DNA of 64,000 bases from Perognathus longimembris pacificus (taxonomy: Eukaryota > Chordata > Mammalia > Rodentia > Heteromyidae), in contig NC_063172.1 in NCBI RefSeq assembly GCF_023159225.1, positions 60,012,828 to 60,076,827 on the forward strand, read 5' to 3'. The translations under genes were made by a program, and so were the position numbers. Of this stretch, positions 35,230 to 48,455 are shown piece by piece. Under the pieces are notes generated by a model. The model made no database searches. It saw only the letters and a program-made list of their open reading frames with translations, and was not told the DNA's origin. Within the stretch, counting starts at the first letter, position 1; the number at the start of each line of letters is the position of its first letter.

Positions 35230-37085
35230 CAGTCTGAACTATTTTTCATTGAAACAGATTTGAGATTTCTACTAACTTTATGTATTAAGTTATATCCTTT
35301 ATCTACTGACTTGAACTATCAGGTTATATAATTTCATCAGATTCTCCTTATTTCTCCTCTCCCCTGATCTTGGAGATATTAATGTGGCTTCCACCACAAG
35401 ACTGTGAGTATCTTAAGTAAGCTTGCCTTTTTGTTTTGAGGGCAGAGAGCCAAGGAGTACTCAATGTGAAGAGAACAGCAGATGGAGAAAACACACTATC
35501 AGAAACAGAAATGAGAGAAATGAAGGAACTCAAAGACATAGACCTCAAAGAAGAGGCACAGTTGACATCAATTGATTCTCTCATGCAGTTGATGATCCCT
35601 TCAACAAACATGGCCTGCATAATTGTAGATCTCAAGTCCACAAAAGCTTTTCTACATCCTCTACTATAGGGTCATCTGCTACCAAAGTTCCAACTCTAAG
35701 TCATTAACTCACCTCTCTCAAGACTTTCTCTTTGCTCTTTTCTACGGCCCATGTGCCTATGTTAGGTATTTACCAGCACTACCCAACTATGTTCCCTTAT
35801 GTCTTTGAACATAAGTATACACATTGTGTTTTGAGAAACACAATACATATAAAATCCATCTCTACTGGAAATACATAATTTATTCATGAGTAAATGTTAG
35901 ATAACCTTCTGTGACAAGTAGTTCTTGTCATTTCTAAACTCTCAGACAGAATAGTGGCCTATCCTTGGATGTTTTTGCATATACTTCAGAACATACATTA
36001 CCACCACCCCCCCCTGCTTGTCAAACTAGGAGAAAATCTGAGCACTATTGTCTGAGCACCATATGATCAGCTTTCTGAGACCCAAATATACCCAGCCATT
36101 TGCTGTATTGCAAATCACTGTAATGGTTTCTCTTGCTTTTAAGCATCTGCAGCTACAGATATAGTCCTTTCCTTCTCAGGAAGGATTTCTTCACTATCTA
36201 GAACAAGATTCTCACTATGAGACAATAATCTCCTCAGACCCAAATGGAGCATTGGTTAAATAAAGTCTTATTCTCTCCCTTCCCTTCACAATCACGATGT
36301 ATTCCTTCCTTACTGTATTCTAATGACTTGTTTATAACCTCTTCTTCCAATCAGCATTATACTTCAATCACTTTTGTCTCTGCAACATATGGAATAGAAA
36401 CAAGTACACAAAACTAGTTTTGAAAATGCAAAATAAGCTCTGATGGAGATGTGATCAGCTTCTATTAGGTGTTATTTGGGAATAGTGTCATATATTTTAT
36501 GGTGAATACAGTACTTACAAAAAGACTTTGCCACTTTCTTAAGCAGTGGTTTATCTCTCCCTCAGAGAAAACCAGAATGAGTTTTTTAATAAAATGATTG
36601 AAAAGCTACACTGAATCTCCAATTTAATTATTTCAATTCCCGCAAAAAGGTCTTTCAGAGAAGCTGCTGCTTGGTAAAATGTGATAAAGTTCCAATGCAT
36701 TCTTAAAAATTGTAAATTAATTTATAAATTTCTATTCAGCATTTAAGCTGCTACTTTCACATATGAAAACTCATAAAGTTGCTTCCTATTGATTTAGTAT
36801 CTTTTCATCTACAGTTTAAGCTACTATTTAATCTTTCTAGAAGTTTCTAGAGGCATTTTATGCATATTGGAGAGTATTGCTCAATTTTACTACCTTTGGA
36901 GTTAAGTCTGGGTGCTACACTCTGTGTTTACACCTTGATTGAAGTTTCCTGCCTTATCTCTTTCGATTTCTGTGTTTTTTCAGAATAATCTCTTCATATT
37001 CTTTTTAACATTCTTTGGGTTTTTTCTGGCTTCTGTTTATAAATAACCATTTGCCTTTTCTTTTGTGTCCTATGAGTGTCTTCAT
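35230..37085. other. Unassigned intergenic sequence
   Basis: No gene. The open frames at 35348-35669 lie on opposite strands of the same DNA and have no recognisable domain. The block at 36640-36820 is AT-rich unique sequence. Confidence 0.4.
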
Positions 37086-37089
37086 GCCT

Positions 37090-37385
37090 GTGTTCTCATC
37101 CTAACTGCCCTTGCCTTCTGGAACTCTCTCCTGTGTGTCCAAGGGAACCTGTGCGTTTCACCCTCTCCTCCTCGGAGGCATTTGTTAGCAATCCCTTAAC
37201 AGGATTTCTCCCAGTTCATCCTCTACTATACAGTGATACATATCTTATCCTATGATTTTCCAGCTAGCTGACAAGCCTCAGGGGAAGTATCACTATGTCT
37301 TGTTGTTTCTGCGAGCCCTGAAATGTCCAGCACAATTTCTCAAATATAGTAAGTTTTCAATAATTACTTGTTTAATTGAACTGAT
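37090..37385 (+). repeat. L2 LINE 3' fragment, ancient
   Basis: The tail GTCCAGCACAATTTCTCAAATATAGTAAG followed by TTTCAATAATTACTTG matches the classic L2 3' end (a GCACATAGTAGG...CAATAAAT-type ending). The preceding C-rich ORF-derived section also fits L2. Confidence 0.6.
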
Positions 37386-39467
37386 CTAAAATGAATTCAA
37401 GCAACCTGTTCTTCAGGAAATGTTGATAAAATAATCGCAAGTTTATAATCACAGTAAGAGATGCAACCAGGGTTTGAACACATGTGGGCAGAGCATGCCC
37501 CACCCCCACCCCAACACAAGTTCACTACATTTTGACTGCCTTGATTTTGTTGCCTTGACAACTAGAGGAAGATACACTGGAAAGTTATTGGTCCAGCTGT
37601 ATCATTTGGCTTTAGTTGCAAAAGCACATACACAAAACAATCCTAATAAGACTATTTTCTCCCTGACAACTTGGGAAAACCAGAGTATTTGCTTATTTGT
37701 TTGTTTATGTAGTGTTAATGAATGAAATGCAGTCCCTCGGGACATGTCCTAGACCACAGAGCTACACCTCCAGTCTTTCTTCAAATGTTTTTATTCCATT
37801 CAAAGCATAGGAACACATAAGTGCACCCATTTAATCAGTTTATTAAGCTTCTATGACCTGTTATCTAGTTGATGCTTTCAGAATCTATACAACTAGATTA
37901 TAAACATATAGATAAAAATCAAACGTATTGCCTATTACTGGATTGCACATCTCAGTGTGAACACCTGGAATTCTGGGAACTGTCCTCCCACTCAGAAGTG
38001 GTGATGAGGAATCTGGAGCAAAGGCTGCAGGGTGTGGAAGAAACCTGGCTTCAGCTCAGAGACTTATTATGGGCCTCTGTCTTTAACAAACAGATGAAGT
38101 GATGAGTCTGTGAAGCACTTGTTCTCAGCGTTGGAACTTGAAGATCTAATAGGGAGCCTAGAAAATGACATTGATTTAATCTGTTGTCATGTAACAAAGT
38201 CACTTGTTTTAAGCCATGTTTTTAGTCATTTTCAGAGGAAGAGGAAGAACTGCCTGAACCAGTGAGGCAGTGATGTGTGGGGGTATGGACTTGTTTTCTC
38301 CGCCTATTAAAGAACCAACAGGCAAGGAAGTGTTTAAAGTTAACAGAGTAAGTTTATTTGCAAGTGGAAGGAAAGCTGTAAAAAGAAAGGAAGGAGAGAA
38401 GCCCAGAGAGGAGTTCAGTGAGCCCTGTGGGAGAGGAGTTTTATCGTATGGGCCTCTTCTCATATCTTCTGCCGTGGGCTTTGTGCTGATTCCTTGGCAG
38501 CTTGTGTATGTCCATGTTGCTGCCTTCATTGGTTGAGCATGCACCCAGGGCATTATGGGAAGAAGAAGCACTTGAGTGGGAACTTGAAGTGGTATGGAGT
38601 AAGAAATTCTGTGATGGGCTACATGTTACCTACCACTTGTTATGAACACCAATTTTGATTCCTATCTACCTGACAGTTCCTCTTCCTTTCCCTTAGCAAC
38701 AGGGAAGGTCTCTTTTTCATGTTGGGATAATTTTGAATCTCCTTTTCATTTGTAGCTAGTTTTTATTTTTTTCTTTTGTAGCAAGAGGAGGGAGGGGATA
38801 ACAGAAGGTGTCTTTTCAATGTTCTTTAGCAACAGTGATTTTTTTTTTCTGAGATTTTTTTTTCTCATTTACCGTGAAGTTTATTTGTAGTATTTAACAT
38901 TTCCCCTCTCTGTACTCCTCTTTATTTTTTCTGGTTGGACAACTTCCTTTCAGCTGTGTAGCCCTCTCGTACGAATGTCCTAAATAGGATTTTTACTGTA
39001 CATACATTTCCTTTCTAAAATATTTTGAGAATTTGAGGTTCTGGCAGGATATAGAGACTACAAATCATATTAATTTTCATTGCCAAGTGATCAGACAGCA
39101 AAAGCATTCTACAGAAAAGAAAGCCTTCGATGTGTTGGCAGTAGCTCTGTAGAGCTTTGTCTCTGTTCTAGGGAGGATCCAAAGAAGGGATCCTTGAAAG
39201 ACTTTGCAGAAGTGAGCCCTACAGTAGTTGGGAGAATCTTGGCCTCATTCTGTTTCCAGATGAAGAAGGATCTCAGCAACCTAAAACCAAAACTACTTGT
39301 ATGCAGGTTTGCCCTTGTATTTGCTTTATGGGCATGTGTCTCTTTGTAAGGTCCAAGTTTTCATTTATCATGATAATTAAACTTATAGAAATACGTTGAG
39401 GGAAATTACAGTCTCTTTCAACTATCACCCTTCCTCTCTGTACCTTGAAACTACCCAATGCAAGCAA

Positions 39468-39470
<3 letters not shown>

Positions 39471-39508
<38 letters not shown>
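39471..39508 (+). repeat. Poly-T(38)
   Basis: 38 uninterrupted T with no SINE or L1 body attached on either side. Confidence 0.95.
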
Positions 39509-39511
<3 letters not shown>

Positions 39512-40384
39512 AAGGAAATAAGAAAGTCTGTATATGCCTTTGGCTAGTAAGTATGCTTTCTGGTAGGGAGACTCTCTGTCAGGATTAAGAGAATTTCCCT
39601 GAGATTGAATGAATTAAAGTTTATATAGTGTTACAAGACTTTCTAAACTTCTATGTCCTCACCTATAAGGCAAGAATGCCATTAGGAATGTAAAGCACAC
39701 TTCAATGAAAAAGATGGACAAAGACTAGTAATTCTGTTTGTTGAGCAGCATAGAAAGTACTGGTTTATGCTCCTGTGTGTATTATCTCATTTAATTTGTT
39801 ATTCATGAAGTAGGCTCTATTCTCAGTCCCAGATTGTTGGAGAAGATTTGTTGTATAGAGAGACCAACAGCTTCTGCTGGGTAGGGGTAGAGCCCAGGCA
39901 GACTGCCCCCATCCTACTCCCAACAACTAGTACAATGTGTAGTATATAACGCAGATCATATGTTTGAGTAATATACATATTACACGGGGCTGGTTCCACA
40001 GACAAGTGAGACGGGTGTGCATGTGTTTTTATCCTCTCAGTTGAATCTGTTGCTGGATATCGAGTAAACAGAGGTGTATAAGTATTGGGGTCACTGGAAA
40101 AATGTCCTACTGGGGACGTCACACAATTGCCTTGGGATGGCCACATTTGTATGTGAGCTGCCCTTATGTTGAGACGTATTATGAAACATTATGGTAGTAT
40201 AACAAGAAGACATGTAAATAGCTGTCCCCAAGAATGCATCACTTGGGGAGATACTTTTTTTTGAGGAAGAAGAAAGGGTTGGTATGAATGAAATGCATAA
40301 AAGTGAGAAAGGATGATGGTTTTGCCACCATATTAGGTTGTGATAATTTATGAGGTATCTCAACATTCCTTTTCTTTTCTTTCA

Positions 40385-40620
40385 CCTTTTATTAAATTTT
40401 GGCAGAAATGGGATTTAAACTCAGAGCCTCTTGCTAGCTCAGCAAGCTTGCTCAGCTGGTACTCTACAACTTGAACCATACCCTATCCCCAGTTTTTGCT
40501 CATCATTTTGGAAATGGAGTGTAGTAGAATGTTCTGCCTATGCTGGCTACAATCCAAGTCCCTCAGTATCTCAGCCTCCGAGTAGTTTGAATTACAGGCA
40601 TTAGCTACAGGCACTCAGCT
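40385..40620 (-). mobile_element. B1-ID-like composite SINE, diverged
   Basis: Antisense: TTAAACTCAGAGCCTCTTGC, CTGGTACTCTACAACTTGAACC, CCCTCAGTATCTCAGCCTCC, AATTACAGGCATTAGCTACAG. Confidence 0.7.
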
Positions 40621-42599
40621 GTTATCTTAACATTGCTTAAGATGACAATTGCCACATTCTTTTCCAAAAACAGTGCAAACAAGCCATGACATGGAACACG
40701 ATGTTGATATAGGAAATAATAAGTGCTCAGTGGTTCCAAAAAGCTCTGTGGTATAAGAGTAATATGAACAGCAAAACAGCAAAATTAAAAACCATTTATA
40801 GTCAGATTTCAACATGACATTTTTCTTTTTGGTAGAAAGCAAGGAATTACTTGTAGGCTCATTGTGAACGCTAGAAACAGCAAAATAAGGCTCTTTCCTT
40901 TGGAACAGCAGTCCATTTGCTGAGCAGAAGCTTTTATTTGCTGCTACACTTCCTTGTGTCACTAATAATTATTTCCTTCCTTTCCAGCTATTCCATGGCT
41001 ACTCAAGTATACTGGAGTGTGGAGTTAATCCGTGGATTTAACACAGAGCTCTGTGTAGAGTAAGATTTACAAATACTATGAATAAAGAGATGAACAATGC
41101 CTCAAACTAGGTAATTAACATCATCTGATGTTCTTACAAGGGACTTGGTTAACATATAACATGCACAGTTAATGTTCACCCTCCTGAGTAATCAGGAAAT
41201 GGGCACTGAATCATGGATGATGCATCACTTCTCACCTATCACACGCAGTGAATTGTAAATTGCTACAACCCTTCCAGAAAGCAATTTGGCAAAATGTATC
41301 AAGAGCTCAAAAGAGTTCATACCTTTTGTCAGGATAATAACACATCCAGGAAAGTATTTTTGAAGGAAATAATCAGAGATATAAAGGCTTTTCTATTCCT
41401 ACTTAGAGTTGAAGGACTGTTTATAATCGTTAAAATATTAAGATTTTTGAGACAGAAATGTAATTGCTTGCTAAATCATGCTGCATTTCTATCATGATGC
41501 ACTGTGAAATAAAAAAAAAATCACATGCTTGAAGATTTAATTACATTCAGAAAGGTTTAAGTTAAATGCTGTATTCTGGTTCCGTGCCTGTGTGGTATAG
41601 TAAAAGAAACAGCAACTTTACAAATGTATAGAAATAAAGATACTTTAAATACACGGTGGCTTTTTTGTTAAAGAAAAAGAAATTCTAAGAGATTAGAAAG
41701 GGAAAGAAAAGCAGAAATTATAGAGTAAGAAAGAGTAAGAGTTGTCTTTTACATGGGAGTTACAGGGCTAAAAGTCAAGTTATAGAGCCACACGTGACAA
41801 CAGATACCCTCAGGAGTATGCGGCAAAAACATTCCAGAAAGAGATGGCGGAGATGTGAATCTACATAGAAGGAAAAACTGGGAGGTCCTAAAATCTCTAA
41901 CCTTGAGACAAGATATCAACTTTGCTTATACTTACCTGGAATTGAGATCTGAGTTTCCCTAACATATAAAGCAAGGCTTCAGATTTACCAGAGAGAAGTT
42001 TAATTGCAATGTTGTTGACTGATAATTGCTTCAAGGCTCCTATTTTGCTGGTCTCCTCTTCCCATCAGTGGTGAGGGAGGATCTCCCCTTTTGGTGTATG
42101 AAGAAAACAGGACATTGCACATGGATGGAGAGATTGACAGTCCTTTACTATCCTTTGCTATCCTGAAGAGGACATCTGCTACACAGGGTCACGGGAGGTC
42201 TACCCTAGCAAACAGAGTGAACAAACGGCGTGGAGGGAGGCTGGCTTTGTAGTGCTTGTGGGATAAAGGAACTCCTGGTTTCTCCTGGGGGATCTGGTCA
42301 CTTGTTAGAGAAACTCTGGAGACTGAAGTCCCCATTCAAAGATATTCAGGCTTGGTGCTTGGTCTCCATGACAGGTTTTCGGGCTGAGAGGCCTTAGCCA
42401 AACAAAAGATGAGTAAGTGGTAATGTCTGTTGGCCATTAGATGCCCTCCAACTTTCAAATATCAAGGTAGCACACATGTATGGAAATCTCAATTTCACAC
42501 CTTATACCAGATCCAGAAGGATCTGAAGCCAGCCAATCATCAGGGGAAACAAAACAAAACAAAACATTAACACTTAAAAACCAGACTCTTGTGTGGTAC

Positions 42600-42790
42600 A
42601 GAAATGGAGAGACAAAGGGTGAACAAATACAGCAGTGGTACTGACTAACCGCTATATTGAAAATGAACTATACAACTTATGGGTGAGGTGGAATTAAAGA
42701 GCGAAGGTGTACAATGAGTTGTGAAGTTCCATAATACCCGACAAATATAAAATAATCCCAAGATACTAATTTTGAAAGATTCTACTATTC
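42600..42790 (+). mobile_element. LINE-1 3' UTR fragment
   Basis: GGTGAACAAATACAGCAGTGG and AAATGAACTATACAACTTATGGG match the L1 3' UTR type seen at 51300-51505. Confidence 0.7.
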
Positions 42791-42939
42791 ATTTACAAGT
42801 TATCATATTATAAGTGAAAACAAAATGAATCAATAAAGTGAATTTAAACAAGTTACTATAGCCAAAACAAGAAAAATGAAAGGGTGGACCAGAAAAATCT
42901 AGAAGTTCCCTAAAACTTTCTAACTACTCCTGATCTACC

Positions 42940-42995
42940 CCTCCCCCTTCTCTGTCTCTGTCTATCTGTCTGTCTCTCTGTCTCCCCCCCCCCCT
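42940..42995 (+). repeat. (TCTG)/(TCTC)n and poly-C tract
   Basis: TCTG/TCTC units followed by a C10-11 run. Confidence 0.85.
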
Positions 42996-42999
42996 TCTG

Positions 43000-44250
43000 T
43001 GCTCTTTTACACTATTTATCACATACATCATTTTGGGAATTGTCTTGTGATTATGTGGAAGAAGCCATCTGCCTGCTGCCCCCTGCAAGCTAGAAAACCA
43101 GAGAAGCCCATCCTATAATACAGATGAAGTCTGATAACAGTGGGTAGTGATGCAGGGGGGACCACAGATATAATTCCCAGGATCTGAAGGCAGGAGAACC
43201 GGGAACTTGGTGCTGAAGGGCAGAGGAAGATGTTCCAGCTCAAGAAAAGGAAGAAAAAAAATCACCCTCTTTCCACCACTTCCTTCTATCCTGGTCCTCA
43301 AAGAATTGGAATATGCTAGCACACATTGGTGTGGGTGAATCCTCTGTACTCAGTCTGCTTATTCAAATGTTAATCTCTTCTGGAGATTCCCTCCCAGACC
43401 GTGCACAAATAATGCCCTGTGAGCTACGTGATCATCACTTAGCTCAGTTAATAGACTCACAAAATGAATTATTATAATGTGACACATTTAGGTAACTGTC
43501 ATAACTGCCTATGTCTGTGATTTTATTGATTAAAACTTTGAAATTTTGTTTTGTGTCTAAATTTTTGCAAGTGTTTGATGGACTTTTGAAAACAAAATAC
43601 TGATAGTCAAAAATTTCATCTTGACAGAAATGACAAGACCGAATTCTGTAACTCTATAACAAAGCCCCCTTGTTTGCAGATTTATTACTCATGGTTTTGA
43701 GCAAGCATAGTGAAAAATAATAATTTTTAAAATAAAAAATTCAAAACCAAAAAAATTTAACTTCCTATATACACATTCCATAGCTCAGTGGATGTGGATT
43801 GAATAGAGCTGTCCATCTTGAGTGACCTCAGCTGTGCTTAAATCACTGAATGGGCTGTTTCCCTGTCCATAAGTTTGTGAAAATCTGTTTACCTAAAAGG
43901 AAATAAAGCCCCCCACTTCACCACCATAAAAATGAATGAATCTAATCTACACGAATAAAGTGCAAAATTAAGATTTATGGAAGGCTACATGTTCTTAGTA
44001 AAATTTGGATGGCATTATGGGAAAATGAATCAACCACGGGCAGTAGAATATTGACTGTGTTCTGTGTATTCTGAGCTGTGCAGTTTTTCCCCTGGCCGTC
44101 CCCCTGGAAGCTTAGACCTGCCAAATACCAGGGTCTATGCTATACTGTTTACCTTTGTGATCTGACAACACACAGGAAAAATGTGTTAGGCTTTTCTACA
44201 AAGTTTGTTTAGCTTCTTTCATTTTTTAAAGAGAAGAATCCTGTTTTTTT
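43000..44250. other. Unassigned intergenic sequence
   Basis: No gene or recognised transposon. Confidence 0.4.
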
Positions 44251-44254
44251 CTTT

Positions 44255-44520
44255 TTATTTTCTTTATTGTCTTTAAGTAGTTATACAAAGGAGCTTCCAT
44301 TTCACCTGTCAGTTTATGAATATAATGTATCTTGACAAATGTCACATCTGCCATCATTTTCTTCCATCACTCCCAACCCCATTCATCCCTTCAAATTACC
44401 TGAGTTCCATGTTCACAAATCTACATTGAATACTGTGCTTATATTTACCTACATTTCCATTCATCTTCCCCCTCCCCCTGACTTCATCCACCCCTGACAA
44501 AACACACTAAGCTTCCTGAA
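44255..44520 (-). mobile_element. LINE-1 3' UTR, older lineage
   Basis: TTGTCTTTAAGTAGTTATACAAAGG, ATGTATCTTGACAAATGTCACA and CCCCTCCCCCTGACTTCATCC. The same unit is found at 52571-52830 and 56420-56500, all antisense. The AT-rich DNA to about 45000 may be further L1 but is not clear. Confidence 0.7.
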
Positions 44521-44999
44521 TTTGTTTTGTTAAACTATAAGTTATTCCAGGGAGTTAAGCCATTGGAATCTTCCCCTGAGTAAATACTATAATGCTCTGT
44601 TATTTAGCACATATATATCCTGTGAGTGTTACGTCTTCTTCCTTGATTTTATACTCCTTTGTTTTAATACTTGTACTTGAGTTACAGTCTGTCTGAAATT
44701 AATGATACCAGTATCTCTCTTTTATATTTAATTTTAATAGGCCTTTAATAACATTTGCCTAGGTATCTTTCTAACAACCATCATAAACTATATTCTTTGT
44801 CTTTAATAAAGATATTAGAACAAATGTTGGATATTTTATCATCTTGCTTCTCAGTCTATTGGCTCCATGTAAATTCACATTAAATTTGCTTAAAAAAAGT
44901 CTCACTGTAGTCTCCATATTGTATTCCAGAATGTTCTTTTCAATTAGGTCTTTGATTATACTTTCTGTTTCTGTGTGGAATGGTTTATTTCTTGATTTA

Positions 45000-46550
45000 A
45001 TTTGCTTTGAAATGCAACTATAAATCTTTCACATTCTCACTTCTTTTTCTTTTTTACTTCTTTAACTCCTCTCCATTCTTAGAGCAATTCAAGAATTCAG
45101 GGGCACACAGTGAAAGAGGCCGTCCCCACAACTTATTCTTGCTTGATAAGGTGAATAGTTCTCTTCTCATTCTTAATTCTAGTCTATAAAGAGAAGTTTT
45201 CTATATGTAATACGTAAGTTTTATCATACATGTAAGAGAAACTTTCTGGCCCTGCTCTGGCAGCCTCCACCCACATGAAGTTTGAGATCCTCACTGCTGG
45301 ATTTCTGGCCTGCGTCTGTGCATAGTTCTTCCTTGAGAAAGTGCATTTTGTGGGGTGCTGTAGTACTTTCAAACCTGTCTGGAATCTTCCCACCGTGTGT
45401 TTCTGAAATGTTTCCTCTTCCTAGTGGCAGCTTCTGAATGGAACAGAAAGCAATGGAGCAGAAGAACGATATGGGGACGATATGGGGATGGCTTTGCACA
45501 TTGGTGTCTATGACAGAGTAGAATCATCATTGCACCAAGCTTACAAAGTGCATGTCTTATGAAACAAGCTTGATCCAATCAAATTCTTCCTACTGTCACT
45601 CATATGGTCAAACTGCTATTTCTCAACCTCATTTAAATAAGAGTTTGATGCATAATGCATATGAGAATCAATTTTTTAAAATAAGCAATTCCCGGGATTT
45701 GAGTATTGATCTTCACTTCCTAAGTAGCTAGTGTTATAGGAGTGAACCACCACCCTTGATTTATCTGTCTGCTTAATATTAGTATGCCTAATTTACAATG
45801 AAAACCTTATCCTAGGTATATATCTATAGGAAAAAAGAAACTTGATATCGGTAGGGTATGGACTATCTGCATTTTCAAAAGTCCACTTCTTAGAATATAT
45901 ACACAAAGCTGACTGTGTTGGGTGTTTGAGGCTGGTTAGGTGATCAGGGCCAAGAACTCCTTGATCTTTTTCTTCCATGGTAAGGAGAACATTTGGCTGC
46001 ACCAGCACAGGCCCTGCCCATCATTGGCAGCTGGGGGTAGAGCAGGTACAGCTGTGGCCTAGGCTGACAGGTTCGGGGAATTTCTGAGGGGCAGCTGCTG
46101 AGATAGTTCTCAGTCTTCTGTTCCCTGTTGTGAGAGAGAGACCAAACAGCTTCCATCCTCCAATTATACACATCGGCCAGGAGACAAGAATTCCAATTAG
46201 AGATTCACTGAAAGAAAATTCTTTTGAAAAATATTTCAACAATGAGGCTTTGTCTTTAACTGACAATGATAAGATATGACTGGGTACAAAGGAACATTTG
46301 GCTGTGTTTTGTACACATATTAGCAATGCGTTATCAAAGAAGAAACAAATTATTTTGCTTAGGAGAATGAAGATAGATTATTTGACATCAAACTTGAAGG
46401 CAAAAATACTGGGCAATGTGAATAAAGTTTGAAAGGAGAATGTAGATTTGATTCTAACAAGAGAATTACCATCTTTAATGTCTATTATTCTTTCTAAGTT
46501 TGTTCTTCCAGAGTAGTACCAGATGTATATTCAAGAGCAATGAAAATTTT
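45000..46550. other. Unassigned intergenic sequence
   Basis: A weak antisense SINE relic lies at 45690-45765 (TTCCTAAGTAGCTAGTGTTATAGG). Several overlapping minus-strand open frames at 45180-46330 have no recognisable domain and are probably chance. Confidence 0.4.
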
Positions 46551-46553
46551 TGG

Positions 46554-46569
46554 TATTAGGAGCCTTCTT
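46554..46569 (+). repeat. Target-site duplication, left copy
   Basis: TATTAGGAGCCTTCTT, identical to 47187-47202. Confidence 0.93.
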
Positions 46570-47186
46570 TTTTTTATTTTTTTTCTATCCCTTCTCTAGG
46601 TCAGGTAGACATATATACAATATACAATGTATCAAGAACATATACAGTAGCCACGTGGCCACGCCCAAGAAAGTTCGCCTAGGGCTTTAAATGTAATAAT
46701 GTCGATATTAGACCATATGTCGACAGTAGTCTTATATGAACGTACATACATAGCTTTTGAGCTATTGTATTCCCCTGAGAGGTCAATTTTTGACCTTTAT
46801 ATGTTGAGTAATTGTTTGGTTTTAGTTACATACTGTTGGGCAGAATGTCTATTTTTTTTATTAATTGGACATAAATTTTTTTACAAGGTGTTGTGCAAAG
46901 AGGGTGCAGTTACATAGTAGGGCAGTGTGTGCATTTCTTGTGATATCTTACAACCTGTTTTTCTATCCCTTGTCTAGGTCAGGTTGACATATATGCAATA
47001 TACAATGTATCAAGAACATATACAGTATTCACAGACTTGGTCTCTACTGTCTCTCTGTCTCCCTTTGTTAACAGTCATATATCAGGGAGATCATGCCCCT
47101 TTGTTTTCTGTGTTCCTGGCTTGTCTCACTCAGCATTATTTGTTCAAGTTCTGACCATTTCCCTGCGAATAACAGTATTTCACCAT
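46570..47186 (-). mobile_element. 5'-truncated LINE-1, recent insertion
   Basis: Poly-T at the left end, then antisense L1 3' UTR, then antisense ORF2 C-terminus. The minus strand reads KWSELEQIMLSETSQEH and then MISLI before a stop, the usual L1 ORF2 ending. The whole unit is bounded by perfect 16-bp repeats TATTAGGAGCCTTCTT at 46554-46569 and 47187-47202. The 3' UTR has an internal 65-bp duplication (46585-46649 and 46963-47027). Confidence 0.93.
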
Positions 47187-47202
47187 TATTAGGAGCCTTC
47201 TT
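47187..47202 (+). repeat. Target-site duplication, right copy
   Basis: TATTAGGAGCCTTCTT, identical to 46554-46569. Confidence 0.93.
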
Positions 47203-48180
47203 AAGTAAATGAAGATAGTTTTTACAATAGCTGGACCATCCATTAAGGGGATAGATTGAAATGAGAGTTCCTTGAGAGTCTTGTCACCTAGTTTGACTCC
47301 CTTTGTATATTGACTCTAGAATACATACTCAAAAAGGTAATACTGGCCTCATTAATAGTTTTATGCTCAGTGCCTTGAATCATATCTGAAAGTATTTCAA
47401 CAGATTAGTATCAATGAATCTGTGTCAATTAATGGTTAAAAGAATGATAATAGCAAGAATGTTTGATCTTCTTATGTTCCCAATGGTCATTGGGAATCAG
47501 AGTTAATATTATTTTTAAATGAAAAGCCTTCCTTAATTTAACTACATGGCTCCAGATTGCTAATGAGTATATAAACTTAGCCAAAGGTTCCTTATTCTCC
47601 AGTCATATCTTCTCATTTTCAGTTAAAGACAAAGCCTCATTGTTAAGACATGTTTTAAGAGTATTTTCTTTTAGTGATAGTGAAAATCTGAAAGGGTGAA
47701 TTTGATCAACCTCAAGACTCTCATGTGCAAATTAATAAAGTTTACCTAGTCTAAGTTTTGATTCAGTGTAATTATTAGTTAAAACTCCAACTGGGGAAAC
47801 AACTTTTCTCCAGGAAAGACTGATTGAATTAGGAAATGTAAGGATTATATTTGAACATAATAAAATATGTCATTTGATAGTTTAAGTTTTTGGCTCTGAT
47901 ATGCAGCCAACAGAAGTCATTGTCTTTATGGACAAAGGGATTGAAACTGACATGGTTTGTGATGCTTGAAAGAGTCTGTGCTGTGTGGTAGTATGTTTAG
48001 GAGCAATGAGCACTTCCAATGGCTTAGTGTATGTCTGCATGTGACTTAGAAGGAAGCAATGAAAATGTAGGCAAAGTTTCCACTTTTAATCTAAGTGACA
48101 GAAGAGTTACACGCTTGAGCTACTATGAAACACTTACACTATTGTTCAACAAGATTATGCAGGTAGAAGTCTTTAACTCC
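47203..48180. other. Unassigned intergenic sequence
   Basis: AT-rich. No gene or recognised repeat. Confidence 0.4.
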
Positions 48181-48182
48181 AT

Positions 48183-48358
48183 TTCCTTCCTTCCTTCCTT
48201 CCTTCCTTCTTTCCTTCCTTCCTTCCTTCCTTCCTTCCTTGCTTGCTTCCTTCCTTCCTTCCTTCCTTGCTTGCTTCCTTCCTTCCTTCCTTCCTTCCTT
48301 CCTTCCTTCCTTCCTTCCTTCCTTCCTTCCTTTCTCCCTCCCTCCCTCCCTTTCTTTT
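48183..48358 (+). repeat. (CCTT)n microsatellite
   Basis: About 175 bp of CCTT units with a few GCTT and CTCC variants. The FLPS-type 141-codon frame over it is only the translation of this repeat. Confidence 0.97.
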
Positions 48359-48359
48359 T

Positions 48360-48455
48360 TGTTGGTTGGTGCTTGAACTCAGGTCCTGAGCTGTTCCTGA
48401 GCCTCTTTGTGTTCAAAGCTAATGCTCTACCACTTGAGCCACAGTGTTACTTCTA
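48360..48455 (-). mobile_element. ID-like SINE half
   Basis: TGCTTGAACTCAGGTCCTGAG, AAAGCTAATGCTCTACCACTTG, AGCCACAGTG. The (CCTT)n tract likely grew from its tail. Confidence 0.8.

Larger units (their letters stand above)
37720..42590. other. Mostly unassigned intergenic sequence
   Basis: No gene. Weak ID-like SINE at 37725-37775. MIR-like fragment at about 39740-39830 (TGTGTATTATCTCATTTAATTTG). The segment at 38265-38640 has LTR-like composition but no family was identified. The segment at 42020-42420 is also unclassified. Confidence 0.4.

Noticed and set aside
48183..48358. Array-like repeats resembling CRISPR or satellite DNA
   Set aside because: It is a simple tetranucleotide microsatellite without spacers. 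The organism is a mammal, so CRISPR is not expected.
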